DNA of 64,000 nucleotides from CAZEHS01 sp964424355 (GTDB lineage Bacteria > Bacillota > Clostridia > Peptostreptococcales > Acidaminobacteraceae): assembly GCA_964424355.1 (NCBI GenBank), contig CAYRIO010000011.1, forward strand, positions 16,645 to 80,644, given 5' to 3'. Positions within the stretch are counted from its first letter, which is position 1; each line of letters begins with the position of its first letter. Positions 8,398 through 17,032 of the stretch are shown here, piece by piece. The notes beneath the pieces were generated by a model, which saw only the letters and a program-made list of their open reading frames with translations, searched no databases and had not been told where the DNA came from. A program made the position numbers and the translations under genes.

Positions 8398-11300
8398 TTA
8401 TTTCTTACGTCGCATCAGGATGCCTAGAGCCGCAAGAGCGCTACCTAAGCCATAGAACAGGCTGGGTGCAACCTCGCCGGTTTTAGGAAGTGCCGGTACG
8501 CCTTGAGGGATTACTTCATCAAGTATTACCGGTGTCGGTTCGGGGATTGGTTCAATGACCGGTACACCTAATGGTGTAGGCTCTGTTGGAACCGTTGTTG
8601 TGGTGGTGGTACGATGACTCCCGCCGCCACCGCCACCGCTGCTGCGACGATCGACAATTGCCGTGTCGGTGTCACTGACTGTACGTTCCTGCGGATCGTA
8701 TCCAGTGACTGTCGCAGTGTTGGTGAATTGGCCGCCATCATCCCAGCTGTTGATGGTATAGTCTGCCGTGAATGTTTGGCTGGCGCCGGCAGCCAGGTTG
8801 TCAATGGTCGTACTCCAGCCGATGGTATCATCCTTCACTTCAATGCTCATCAGCGGGGTATTCCCCGTGTTGGTAACCACAAAGGTATAGGTCACTGTCG
8901 TGCCGGTGGTCACCGAAGTGCTGCTGACGCTCTTTTCAATGTCAATGGCCGGTTGTTGCAGGGTGTTCACAACATATACCACGACACCGGAATTGCCATC
9001 GATATAGAATTCAGCATTCGGATCAAGATTTGTGGAATAGCCATCGGGGGTCATTTCAATCAGACGGTAGGTTCCGCCAACCCTCAATCCTTCAAAGAGG
9101 GCAACACCGTTCGCATCTGTGGTCATCATCATCGGAGCTGGCACAGAAACGAAGTTATCGGTGGGGATAGGGGTATCCACATTTTCAAACAGTCTGAATT
9201 CAACGCCGCTATGAGCGGGGCCTTCCAACGTGCCGATGGTTTTGATAACCGTCAGCGTATTGGGAATTCGGGTATTGACAACATGGACCGTTACGCCGTC
9301 AGCGTCAATCTGGACCAGCTGTCCGACATCGGGGAGGCTTGTTCGGTAGCCCTCAGGGACTATTTCAGTCAGCAGGTATGTCTGACCAACTACCAAGCCT
9401 TCGAATACGGCATAGCCGCCGACATTCGTTGTTGCACTCATGCCTTGTTGAACCGCAGCGGCAATTTCTTCACGGGCGGGGGTTAAATTGAAGATGACCC
9501 CTTCATGCGCTGGCCCTTCGCTGCTGCCAATGGTTTTGATGACTGTCAGGGTGCTGATTTGTGTGTTGACGACCGGAACAGCGATCACCTGGTTGTTTTC
9601 AGTCAAGGTGTAGCTGTTGCTCTCGTCCAAATCACTCTCAAACCCGTCATTCTGGGCTTCATGGAGGTGATAGGTTGAACCGGCCAGCAACCCGCTGAAC
9701 AGTGCCTTCCCTTCAGCATTCGTCACAGCGGTCATAAGTCGGGTTGTCCCATGAGCACTTGCAGTGCCTTCATACAGCTCGAAGGTGACGCCTTCGTGGA
9801 ATGCCCCTGTGTTGCTCAAGGTTTTAACAACCTCAATGCTGCCGGTCTGATGGGTGTTAATTACATTTACCGTAGCTGTCTGGTGATCAAAGCTCAAAAC
9901 ATATTCATTATTTACGGGAAGGTTGGTTTGATAGTACTGAGGCACAACCTCCACCAGGTGATACCTGAATCCGCCTTGGAGATTATCGAACAGGATACGC
10001 CCGTTTGAATCCGTAACACCCGAATCTACTTGACGCCAATCCCAGTTATGTCCTGGGCCATGAACAGGCAGCCAGGCCATCAGATTGAATTGGATCCCTG
10101 AATGGGGATCGCCATTGGCCGTCTCAAGTGTTTTTATGACGGAGATGCTCCAACATGGAATTTCAGTGTTCAAAACATTCACAACGATTTCCCGATCCTT
10201 GCCAATCGTATAGACATGATCGGAATCCAGATTAGTGGTATAACCACTGGGGATAGTCTCTCTGATTGTGTATTGAGAACCAGCCGCCAAGCCACTGAAA
10301 ATCAATTCACCGGATGCGTTGGTCACGCCAGTGATGGGGTCACCGCCACCGACGGGATACAATCCGAATGTGATGCCTGATTGAGGCTGATCCGGACCTT
10401 TTTTCTCAATCATCTTGATGATCTTCAGAGAACCGATATCCACCATGTTTACAACATGTACCGATATCGTCTGATTCGCCGCGATCGTGTAGGATGCGGA
10501 AGAATTCAGATCCGTGGAATACCCCGCGGGGATGGCCTCACTGATGGTATACTTGGCGCCATCCAGAAGCCCTGTGAATAGGATACGGCCCTCACTGTCC
10601 GTTGTCCCGGATACTGAGGATCCATTCCCCACTGGAAGGAGCGTGAAGGTGACACCGCTTTGAGGATCTCCCTCAACACTGCCGATCGTCTTGATGATTT
10701 CAAGAGATCCCGTAAGAGGCACTTTATCTACTTTAAAGTTGTCGTTCTTCACATTTTGAAAATCTGCAGTTAAGCTGATATCTACGCTGTACTCGTTGCC
10801 ATTGTTACCTGTATCGTCGTAGCCTTGGGTTCCGTCAGAGGCTTTCTTGACGAGATCCCATAATCTGAAGGCCATGCCGCCTTCACCGCCTGTGGCGATA
10901 TTCCCCAGGTCCATCCCATCCGGGCCGACCTTGAACGTAGCGCCATCGCTCATTCCCAAAAGTTTGCCGGGATTTCTCCCGTTGCCAGGCTCAGTAACCC
11001 GAACAAAATAGGAGAGATTGGGCGCCAAGCTCTTGGCGTTAATCAGAACATCGTACTTGTCCGTATAACGCACGTTCTGATCCTGAGTTCCTGTTGCATC
11101 GGTTGTCCACATACTGCCGGCGCCACTCGCCTCAACATCTGCCATTGGAATGACTGCCGCCTGAACCAGGGGCACTTCCACTACCAGAGCTGGTTCCTCT
11201 GCAGGAGCCGGATCCTCAGCAGGTGCCGGGTCTTCAGCAGGTGCCGGGTCTTCAGCAGGTGCCGGATCTTCAGCAGGTGCCGGATCTTCATTTGGTGCTG

Positions 11301-11496
11301 CAGGCTCTTCAGCTGGCGGCGTCGCAAGCTGTTCTTCAGCCGGAGCCGGGTCTGCCGGCAAGCTTTCTTGTACCGCTTCCTGTGGCTGATCCAGTGACTC
11401 TGCCAGGGCAGAAATAGAAGCTCCGGGCAGCAGCATCGTCAGCAACAGCAACCAGACAAGAACTTTAGCCAGGCGCTTATTCCTGTAAAGTCTCAT
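8398..11496 (-). CDS. LPXTG-anchored adhesin with tandem SpaA/Cna-B domains, downstream of a c-di-GMP riboswitch
   Basis: 1032 residues from the ATG at 11496, which has GAGAGG at proper spacing; the GTG at 11505 falls in that ribosome site. Parts in order: signal peptide; an acidic stalk of EDPAPA repeats; an N-terminal domain with DVLINAKSLAPNLSYFVR; about six SpaA/Cna-B prealbumin-like repeats; a DUF11-like domain (VTYTFVVTNTGNTP); a Gly/Ser/Thr/Pro linker; and the sorting signal LPKTGEVAPSLFYGL plus RRKK. Repeats keep an early Lys (IIKTIG), a middle Glu (SEAIP) and an end Asn (VVN), the residues used for intramolecular isopeptide bonds in this family. It is probably a long wall-anchored adhesin. 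Confidence 0.9.
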   Translation of the reverse strand: MRLYRNKRLAKVLVWLLLLTMLLPGASISALAESLDQPQEAVQESLPADPAPAEEQLATPPAEEPAAPNEDPAPAEDPAPAEDPAPAEDPAPAEDPAPAEEPALVVEVPLVQAAVIPMADVEASGAGSMWTTDATGTQDQNVRYTDKYDVLINAKSLAPNLSYFVRVTEPGNGRNPGKLLGMSDGATFKVGPDGMDLGNIATGGEGGMAFRLWDLVKKASDGTQGYDDTGNNGNEYSVDISLTADFQNVKNDNFKVDKVPLTGSLEIIKTIGSVEGDPQSGVTFTLLPVGNGSSVSGTTDSEGRILFTGLLDGAKYTISEAIPAGYSTDLNSSASYTIAANQTISVHVVNMVDIGSLKIIKMIEKKGPDQPQSGITFGLYPVGGGDPITGVTNASGELIFSGLAAGSQYTIRETIPSGYTTNLDSDHVYTIGKDREIVVNVLNTEIPCWSISVIKTLETANGDPHSGIQFNLMAWLPVHGPGHNWDWRQVDSGVTDSNGRILFDNLQGGFRYHLVEVVPQYYQTNLPVNNEYVLSFDHQTATVNVINTHQTGSIEVVKTLSNTGAFHEGVTFELYEGTASAHGTTRLMTAVTNAEGKALFSGLLAGSTYHLHEAQNDGFESDLDESNSYTLTENNQVIAVPVVNTQISTLTVIKTIGSSEGPAHEGVIFNLTPAREEIAAAVQQGMSATTNVGGYAVFEGLVVGQTYLLTEIVPEGYRTSLPDVGQLVQIDADGVTVHVVNTRIPNTLTVIKTIGTLEGPAHSGVEFRLFENVDTPIPTDNFVSVPAPMMMTTDANGVALFEGLRVGGTYRLIEMTPDGYSTNLDPNAEFYIDGNSGVVVYVVNTLQQPAIDIEKSVSSTSVTTGTTVTYTFVVTNTGNTPLMSIEVKDDTIGWSTTIDNLAAGASQTFTADYTINSWDDGGQFTNTATVTGYDPQERTVSDTDTAIVDRRSSGGGGGGSHRTTTTTTVPTEPTPLGVPVIEPIPEPTPVILDEVIPQGVPALPKTGEVAPSLFYGLGSALAALGILMRRKK

Positions 11497-11649
11497 ACGA
11501 TTCACCTCTCCCTCTCGATATGCTGTGATGGATACGAGAACTGACTCATCTTATGATCCAATGTAAAAGCAATCATCGGAATTCTCTTCTGATCACTCAC
11601 CCTCCTTATCTCGGATTTGCAGTTCACGCCAATTGCGATATGATCAGGC

Positions 11650-11682
11650 AAAATAAAAACCGCCCAAAAGCCTTGCGGCAGT
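11650..11682 (-). terminator. Expression-platform terminator of the c-di-GMP riboswitch
   Basis: On the minus strand ACTGCC (11677-11682) pairs with GGGCGGT (11659-11665), followed by TTTTATTTTG. The ACTGCC arm is also the 3' end of the aptamer closing stem, so aptamer folding and terminator formation should be mutually exclusive. Confidence 0.75.
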
Positions 11683-11756
11683 CGGACGGTCTTGACATGT
11701 CTCCATGTTTTAGACTCCTGGCTTTGCGTCCCGTCCTTTCAGACGGTTTGCCCTTA
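11677..11756 (-). ncRNA. c-di-GMP-I (GEMM) riboswitch
   Basis: The minus strand shows the GEMM-I core in order: AGGGCAAACC; a CCGUC/GACGG hairpin capped by a GAAA tetraloop; the invariant GGGACGCAAAGCC; a second arm (GUCU aaa ACAUG-GAGA-CAUGU ca AGAC) able to act as tetraloop receptor; and the closing CGUCCGACUGCC. The 3' UGCC pairs with GGCA at the 5' side. It sits about 180 nt before the adhesin ATG at 11496. Because the terminator reuses the closing strand, ligand binding should favour read-through (ON switch); that direction is inferred. Confidence 0.9.
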
Positions 11757-11803
11757 TCACATGAAACGATGGGATAGTCCACAGAGCGCGGACCTCTCCT
11801 GTT

Positions 11804-11835
11804 GGTATATATATACCACCATTCAGAAAATTCAA
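11804..11835 (-). promoter_or_regulatory. Likely promoter of the riboswitch-adhesin transcript
   Basis: On the minus strand TTGAAT (11830-11835) is followed after 18 bp by TATATA (11806-11811). The -10 lies within the perfect palindrome GGTATATATATACC (11804-11817). Transcription would start near 11799 and enter the GEMM aptamer. Confidence 0.5.
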
Positions 11836-12149
11836 ACAAGTTATGTAAATCGGACATGGCATGAATTTATGTTTTTTTAAAAGAATTTAAGTGCTTTAAG
11901 CTTTTAAATCAAAAGCTTTCATGTGTTTTAGAAATGAATGGAATTAAATATTAATGTTTATATTATCGTAAACCTACAACTGCTTTTATGAGCCAATATC
12001 TTCTCAAAGGGGCTATAGCTAAAATTTCAGCCTGCTAAACACATTTATAGGGCAACTAACAGCAATATCCGCCTTCAATTATAGGAAAACCGCCTCTGTA
12101 TATGACAATTATTTGTCATTAAACCTAGATGTTCTTTGTAAAATAAAGA
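11836..12149. other. AT-rich intergenic stretch without a gene
   Basis: No coding region with a ribosome site was seen on either strand. The only clear element is the palindrome ATGACAA-TTAT-TTGTCAT at 12102-12119, a possible operator or weak hairpin. Base composition is clearly more AT-rich than the flanking genes. Confidence 0.6.
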
Positions 12150-12174
12150 GACGTCCGATTTTTAGTCAGACGTC
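12140..12174 (-). terminator. Rho-independent terminator of the sortase gene
   Basis: Stem GACGTCCGA (12150-12158) / TCAGACGTC (12166-12174), 9 bp including one G-U in the minus-strand RNA, followed by TCTTTATTTT. Confidence 0.8.
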
Positions 12175-12190
12175 AGTAGGCGTATTTTTC

Positions 12191-12868
12191 TTATTTCACC
12201 AGTCTTCCCTGTACAATAAGCCGATGCGTGGCAACCTTGATCGGGGTGCAGGTAATCAGCGTCACGACACTTTCGCCCTTATCCCCTCGGAGAACCGATA
12301 CATCCGTCGGCTCCACGACGACGATGTTGAAAACCGTATACTTATACTCTTTCCCTCCTGAAATAATGGTGATATCATCCCCCAAAGCAACCTCATCCAG
12401 CCGATTGAAAAAACGGCCTTTGGTGTAGCTGCGATGCGCCGCAATCCCCGTGTTGCCGTTTTCTCCGATGGGAGTTGTCTGCTTCATCCAGGCGGCACCG
12501 ATTTTCATATTGCCGGCAGTCGCTCCAGACATGAGGGGCAGCTTCAAGTTGATCTTACTGATTTTCAGGACACCAATGGGTTCAGGGATCACCTGGTTTT
12601 TTTTAGCTGTTGGAGGTGCTGGCGCCGCTGCCGCTGCCGGCTCCGAAGAAGTCGTTGCCTGCTCCGCCCCGGGCTGCGCATCAGTAACCGCTGCCGGGGT
12701 CCCCACATCAGTACCGGTATTCTCCGGCTCGTTGGCGAACACCGTGTCCAACTCCGTATAGGTTTCTGCAATTTTCTGCTGCATATACCAGGTATAGGCC
12801 CGATCTAAAAATGGGTATGCCGCCACCAATATCCCTGCAATGATCAGCAGTACCGAGAATTTACGCAT
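12191..12868 (-). CDS. Class D-type sortase
   Basis: 225 residues. An N-terminal membrane anchor (about 4-20) and an Ala/Pro-rich linker (about 50-92) lead into the sortase beta-barrel. Catalytic residues are visible: His145 in GIAAHRS, Cys207 in TLITCTP and Arg216 in HRLIVQG. The TLxTC motif and N-terminal anchor fit class D. It would cleave the LPKTG signals of the two neighbouring surface proteins and attach them to the wall. RBS GGAGGG precedes the ATG; a TATAAT (12902-12907) lies upstream. It has its own terminator, so it need not follow adhesin c-di-GMP control. Confidence 0.9.
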   Translation of the reverse strand: MRKFSVLLIIAGILVAAYPFLDRAYTWYMQQKIAETYTELDTVFANEPENTGTDVGTPAAVTDAQPGAEQATTSSEPAAAAAPAPPTAKKNQVIPEPIGVLKISKINLKLPLMSGATAGNMKIGAAWMKQTTPIGENGNTGIAAHRSYTKGRFFNRLDEVALGDDITIISGGKEYKYTVFNIVVVEPTDVSVLRGDKGESVVTLITCTPIKVATHRLIVQGRLVK

Positions 12869-12956
12869 GGGAGTTCCCTCCTGTCTATTATTAATACTTC
12901 AATTATAACCTATATTCCCGAGGATTGACCTAAAAAGTCCAGTGGGAAAACCCGAT

Positions 12957-12999
12957 GACAAAAGCCCCAGTGAGTGGCAAGAACTCAAAAGGGCTTTCC
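12957..12999 (-). terminator. Terminator after thrC / PGM-like gene
   Basis: Outer stem AAAGCCC (12961-12967) / GGGCTTT (12991-12997) with inner TGAGT (12971-12975) / ACTCA (12983-12987); the minus strand continues TTTTGTC. Confidence 0.7.
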
Positions 13000-13001
13000 G
13001 T

Positions 13002-14213
13002 CTATTTCTTTATAAAATAATCCATAAGAGCGTGACCGCTGTCAAAGTAATTGCCGGAGGCCTCAGCGCTGGGTTCAGAGAACTGCTGATCCTTCTCGCT
13101 GCCTGTCCGGGTACTGTCATAGAGCATATAGGGTACCGGCTCCGAGGTGTGGGTACGTCTTGCGATGGGCGTCCGATGATCCGGCAGGACCAGGAATCGG
13201 TAGGGCACGCCCCAGGCGTCCATCTCCCGCAAAATGTAGCCCGCTACTTTTTCATCGATGATCTCCATGGCCTTCATTTTCCCGGCCAGATCCCCCTGAT
13301 GACCGCACTCGTCCGGCGCCTCCAGGTGCACATATACGAAGTCCTTACTGCTCTTGAGGATATCCACCGCCCCCTGGGCCTTCCCTTCGAAATTGGTATG
13401 AAGGGTCCCGTTGGCGCCGGGTACCACGACAGGCTCCAGACCCGCGCAGACGCCGATGCCGTTGATCAGATCCACTGCGGAGATAACCGCCCCTTCAATG
13501 CCGAATTTCTCTGCAAAGGAATCCAACCGGGGCTTTTTCCCCTCCCCCCAGATCCATGCGGAATTGGCGGGTCTCAGACCTCTGGCAACCCGGGCCAGAT
13601 TGACCGGGTGATTCTTCAGCAGCTCATGGGATTTCTCCATGAACGCCAGAATAACGTCGCCGCCGCTGCCTTGGGGCAGATGCTGGGAAATCGGCTGATC
13701 CAGGATATCGTGGGGCGGGGTCAGCTTGAAATCCTCCGGCCCTTGGTCCCACACCAGCAGATGCCGGTAGCTCACACCGGGGTAAAGCGTCAGAAAGGCA
13801 TTTTCCAGATGGGGCTTCAGGAAAAGGATCAGCTCCCGGGCCTCCTCCGTTGTAATTTCTCCGGAGCTGTGATCAATCATTGTCTTGGATGCGAAGTCCG
13901 CTTCCTCAGAAACCGTAACCAGGTTGCAGCGGAAGGTCACATCCGTCGGCTTCATTTCCACGCCCATGCTGGCAGCTTCCAGGGGTGAACGGCCCGTATG
14001 GTATATTTCTGGGGCATAGCCCATGACCGAAAGATTCGCGGTGTCGCTGCCTGGGCTCATCCCGGCTGGGATGGTCTGGACCATCCCCACCTCTCCCCGA
14101 CGGGCACAGCCGTTGATATTCGGAATATTCACCACTTCTAAAGGGGTTTTGTTCCCCAGGGATTCAATGGGATAGTCGGCCATGCCGTCTACGAGCAGAA
14201 CGATGTATTTCAT
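13002..14213 (-). CDS. Cofactor-independent phosphoglycerate mutase homologue, proposed homoserine kinase
   Basis: 403 residues from the ATG at 14213, which has AAAGGAGG 8 nt upstream; an upstream in-frame start overlapping thrC is less likely. Alkaline-phosphatase-superfamily motifs are clear: LVDGMADYP at the N-terminus, GSDTANLS with the candidate nucleophile Ser, DECGHQGD, and DHRTPIARRTHTSEPVPYML. By sequence this is archaeal-type ApgM (COG3635). Members next to threonine genes are classed as proposed homoserine kinases (TIGR02535). Here it follows thrC directly, and threonine synthase needs O-phosphohomoserine, so the kinase role is preferred over glycolysis. Confidence 0.82.
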   Translation of the reverse strand: MKYIVLLVDGMADYPIESLGNKTPLEVVNIPNINGCARRGEVGMVQTIPAGMSPGSDTANLSVMGYAPEIYHTGRSPLEAASMGVEMKPTDVTFRCNLVTVSEEADFASKTMIDHSSGEITTEEARELILFLKPHLENAFLTLYPGVSYRHLLVWDQGPEDFKLTPPHDILDQPISQHLPQGSGGDVILAFMEKSHELLKNHPVNLARVARGLRPANSAWIWGEGKKPRLDSFAEKFGIEGAVISAVDLINGIGVCAGLEPVVVPGANGTLHTNFEGKAQGAVDILKSSKDFVYVHLEAPDECGHQGDLAGKMKAMEIIDEKVAGYILREMDAWGVPYRFLVLPDHRTPIARRTHTSEPVPYMLYDSTRTGSEKDQQFSEPSAEASGNYFDSGHALMDYFIKK

Positions 14214-14236
14214 GGGTGCTTCCTCCTTTTTAATCA

Positions 14237-15721
14237 TTACATGCCTAAAAACTCCAGGACCTTATACGCCAGCACATCCTTGTCGCATACCCCCGGGTGC
14301 AGGACCGCCCGGTCCTTGAGCCCCTGGATGGGTTCCGGTATGGCGAGTCCGGATTTTTCTGAAAGCACCTCGATGAGCTGGAAGTCGTCCAGCCCCTGTG
14401 TGCCGATGCCCATCCCCTCCACCACGCTGCGGGTGAACTTATAGGGGCTGGCTGTGGAGGCGATGACCGCATGGGCGGTGTCACCGGTTTCTTTTCGATA
14501 GTCCGCCAGAACCTTGTAGGCCACGGCGGTGTGGGTGTCCATCACGTAGCCTTTTTCCTGATACCCCTCCCGGATAGCCGCCACGGTCTCCTCATCGCTG
14601 GCATAGCCGCCGTAGAAATCCGACAGGGCCGACTTCATGGCAGGTTCCAGCTCATAGGAGCCATCCTTCTTCAGACCGGCCATCAGCGCCCTGGTCTTTT
14701 CTCCGCTGCGTCCGGTCAGCTCAAACACCAACCGCTCCAGATTGCTGGAGATCAGGATGTCCATGGAGGGGGATGCCGTGATCTGGAAGGGGCGGTTCAT
14801 ATCATATCTGCCGGTCCGGATGAAATCGGTCAGCACATTATTGACGTTGGAGGCGCAGATGAATTTTTTAATGGGCACACCCATCGCCTTGGCATACCAG
14901 GCCGCCAGGATATTTCCGAAATTCCCTGTAGGAACCACCACGTTGAAGGCTTCCCCTTCCTGGATGGTTCCTTGCTTTTTCAGCTGCAGCCAGGCGTGGA
15001 CATAGTACACGATCTGAGGAACCAGACGGCCGATGTTGATGGAGTTGGCTGAGGAAAAGACATACCCCCGCTCCTTCAGCTTTTGGCCCAGGGCTTCATC
15101 GGTGAAGATCGCCTTGACCCCGTTCTGGGCATCGTCGAAATTCCCGCGGATCCCCATCACGAGGACATTGCTGCCTTCCTGGGTCACCATCTGGTGCTTC
15201 TGCACATCGCTGACCCCGTCGGTGGGATAAAAAACCACGATTCGGGTGCCGGGAATATCCGAAAAGCCTTCCAAAGCAGCTTTTCCGGTGTCGCCGGAGG
15301 TTGCCGTGAGGATGACGATCTCATCCTGAATATCCAGCTGTTTGGCTGCGGCTGTCATGAATCGAGGGAGGATGGACAAGGCCATGTCCTTGAACGCCAG
15401 GGTCCGGCCGTGGTAAAGCTCCAAAAAACTGGTGTTTTCAAGGGTCACCAAGGGCGCGATTGCAGGATCTGAGAATTTTGAATCGTAAGCGCCGGACGTG
15501 CAGTTTTCCAATACCCCTGCCTGAAAATCGGCAAAGGGAGCCATCACCTTTTGGGCCAACTGCGCGTAAGGTTCATCCCCGGTCATCCCTGAAAGCGTGT
15601 TTTCCGGCAGACTCACCGGCACGTACAGGCCGCCATCAGGAGCAATTCCCCGAACGACAGCTTCTGAGAAACTCAGAGCATCCCGGTGCCCCCGGGTGCT
15701 GATATACTTGAGTGGTTCCAT
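14237..15721 (-). CDS. thrC: Threonine synthase
   Basis: 494 residues from the ATG at 15721, the downstream of two adjacent ATGs after GCAGGAGGG. N-terminal MEPLKYISTRG and the PLP-lysine motif LAFKDMALS (about Lys111) identify the long fold-type II threonine synthase, which converts O-phosphohomoserine to threonine. TATSGDTGKAALEGF is the PLP phosphate-binding loop region. It is followed by the PGM-like proposed homoserine kinase, giving a two-step threonine module. A palindrome lies 35 bp upstream. Confidence 0.95.
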   Translation of the reverse strand: MEPLKYISTRGHRDALSFSEAVVRGIAPDGGLYVPVSLPENTLSGMTGDEPYAQLAQKVMAPFADFQAGVLENCTSGAYDSKFSDPAIAPLVTLENTSFLELYHGRTLAFKDMALSILPRFMTAAAKQLDIQDEIVILTATSGDTGKAALEGFSDIPGTRIVVFYPTDGVSDVQKHQMVTQEGSNVLVMGIRGNFDDAQNGVKAIFTDEALGQKLKERGYVFSSANSINIGRLVPQIVYYVHAWLQLKKQGTIQEGEAFNVVVPTGNFGNILAAWYAKAMGVPIKKFICASNVNNVLTDFIRTGRYDMNRPFQITASPSMDILISSNLERLVFELTGRSGEKTRALMAGLKKDGSYELEPAMKSALSDFYGGYASDEETVAAIREGYQEKGYVMDTHTAVAYKVLADYRKETGDTAHAVIASTASPYKFTRSVVEGMGIGTQGLDDFQLIEVLSEKSGLAIPEPIQGLKDRAVLHPGVCDKDVLAYKVLEFLGM

Positions 15722-15755
15722 CATGTTCCCTCCTGCTTGTATGTGTTCTTCAATG

Positions 15756-15771
15756 GCGTACACGTGTACGC
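15756..15771. promoter_or_regulatory. 16-bp palindrome upstream of thrC
   Basis: GCGTACACGTGTACGC is a perfect 16-bp palindrome about 35 bp before the thrC start. It is a candidate operator for an unidentified dimeric regulator. The bases just beyond, CGATATG, resemble the GCGATAT motif at the azlC promoter but are not part of the palindrome. Confidence 0.5.
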
Positions 15772-15896
15772 GATATGAGCAATAAATTGTTTTATTCTAG
15801 CACAGCCTCGCCCCAGGCACAAGGGCAATCGGAAAATTATCTGATTTCAACCCAAAAAAATCGAACTGCCCATGATTCTCGAGCAATCCGATCCAG

Positions 15897-16208
15897 TCAT
15901 CCCATGATGCCGCTGATCTGCAGCAGGTACAAAACCCCCACACTGCCGATTACCGTTCCCGTCGGCCCGATCCCCAGCAGGCTCAGGGTCACCGCCGCAG
16001 CGCCGCCTGCAAGGGAGAGCATCGGTGACCCGCTGGCAGAGGCCACGCCGGGAATCACCAGGGCAGTCAGCATGGCCGCAGGCAGACATTTGAAAAAGCC
16101 CTGGACTCCCGGTGACAGGGTTTCCGCTTTCAGCCAGAAGAACGGGATGATCCGGGGAATCATCGTGACCAGACTCATCCCGAAGGTGATTATGACCAGT
16201 TCATTCAT
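15897..16208 (-). CDS. azlD: AzlD-family membrane protein (branched-chain amino acid export partner)
   Basis: 103 residues, about three or four membrane helices, with the AzlD signature around TMIPRIIPFFWLKAETLSPGVQ and a Gly-rich final helix. AzlD works with AzlC as a two-component amino-acid exporter. Its start overlaps the azlC stop by 8 bp, so translation is coupled. Substrate specificity (branched-chain amino acids) is from the family. Confidence 0.88.
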   Translation of the reverse strand: MNELVIITFGMSLVTMIPRIIPFFWLKAETLSPGVQGFFKCLPAAMLTALVIPGVASASGSPMLSLAGGAAAVTLSLLGIGPTGTVIGSVGVLYLLQISGIMG

Positions 16209-16914
16209 ATTTTTTACCCTCCCGGCTCATGATAACGGCTCCCAGAATAGCGCCGGACACCGCTGAAATCAGCAATACGGAGGAGCTCCCCAGAATTTTC
16301 TGGATTCCCATCCCATTCAGCACCAACGACAGGCCCCCTGTCGCCCCGGCCACCACGACCGCAACACGATTCACTTTTAGCACGGGGATCAAGAGACTGA
16401 TGAACATGGCATAAATAGCGATTCCCAGGCTGTTGTTCCAAATCGCCCCCAGCTCGCCGACCAGGGTGACTCCCATCAGGGTGCCGCCGTTCCAGGCCAG
16501 GTACAGCACCCCCTGCAAGCCAAGGATATAACTGAAGGGAAGTCGCTGCTCTTTCTGGCCGCTAACCACCGCAAAGCTTTCGTCCGTTACGGTCATCCCG
16601 GTCAGGGTTTTTTGAACCGGCGTGTAAGCCGCGGGCCCCCGCATCGAAACGGAGGATGCCAGGAGAAAACATCTGAAGTTAATGGCAAAGGTGGTCAGGA
16701 TCACCTCAAAAGCGCCGGCACCCGCAGCTAAGAGCTGCAGGGCGATGAACTGACTGCTCCCGGCAAAAACAATCAGGGACAGAGCCAGTGTGAACCACAG
16801 GGGCATCCCCTGAGCCTTGGCGATCAAGCCATAGGTGATCGCTATAGGTATGAACCCCAGGGCGATGGGCATTCCTGACTTGATCCCCTGAACCACGGGG
16901 CTGTTATTTTTCAA
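16201..16914 (-). CDS. azlC: AzlC-family branched-chain amino acid exporter, large subunit
   Basis: 237 residues if started at the TTG at 16914, which has AAAGAGGTG at good spacing and gives the normal AzlC N-terminus (KNNSPVVQGIKSGMPIALGF). A longer reading from 16980 would run through the regulatory repeats of the divergent promoter and is rejected. Several membrane helices and VFAGSSQFIALQLL, a family hallmark, are present. It should export branched-chain amino acids or analogues together with AzlD. It is divergent from an XRE-cupin regulator that probably controls it. Confidence 0.88.
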   Translation of the reverse strand: MKNNSPVVQGIKSGMPIALGFIPIAITYGLIAKAQGMPLWFTLALSLIVFAGSSQFIALQLLAAGAGAFEVILTTFAINFRCFLLASSVSMRGPAAYTPVQKTLTGMTVTDESFAVVSGQKEQRLPFSYILGLQGVLYLAWNGGTLMGVTLVGELGAIWNNSLGIAIYAMFISLLIPVLKVNRVAVVVAGATGGLSLVLNGMGIQKILGSSSVLLISAVSGAILGAVIMSREGKKYE

Positions 16915-16940
16915 GGGACACCTCTTTCCACATGCTTGCA

Positions 16941-17021
16941 TGTGCGATATACTGGCCATATGACCGATGATATTTGTCATTGATTATACTATTTATCGCA
17001 CAAACGGTCAATATATCGCAC
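16941..17021. promoter_or_regulatory. Divergent azlC / XRE-cupin promoter with three TATCGCAC sites
   Basis: GTGCGATATA (16942-16951) and its exact reverse complement TATATCGCAC (17012-17021) flank the region, with a third copy TTATCGCAC at 16993-17001. The two plus-oriented copies are 20 bp apart, and the middle one lies just after a TATACT -10 (16985-16990) for the regulator. Binding by the adjacent XRE-family protein is inferred. Confidence 0.65.
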
Positions 17022-17032
17022 GAGGTGAATTT

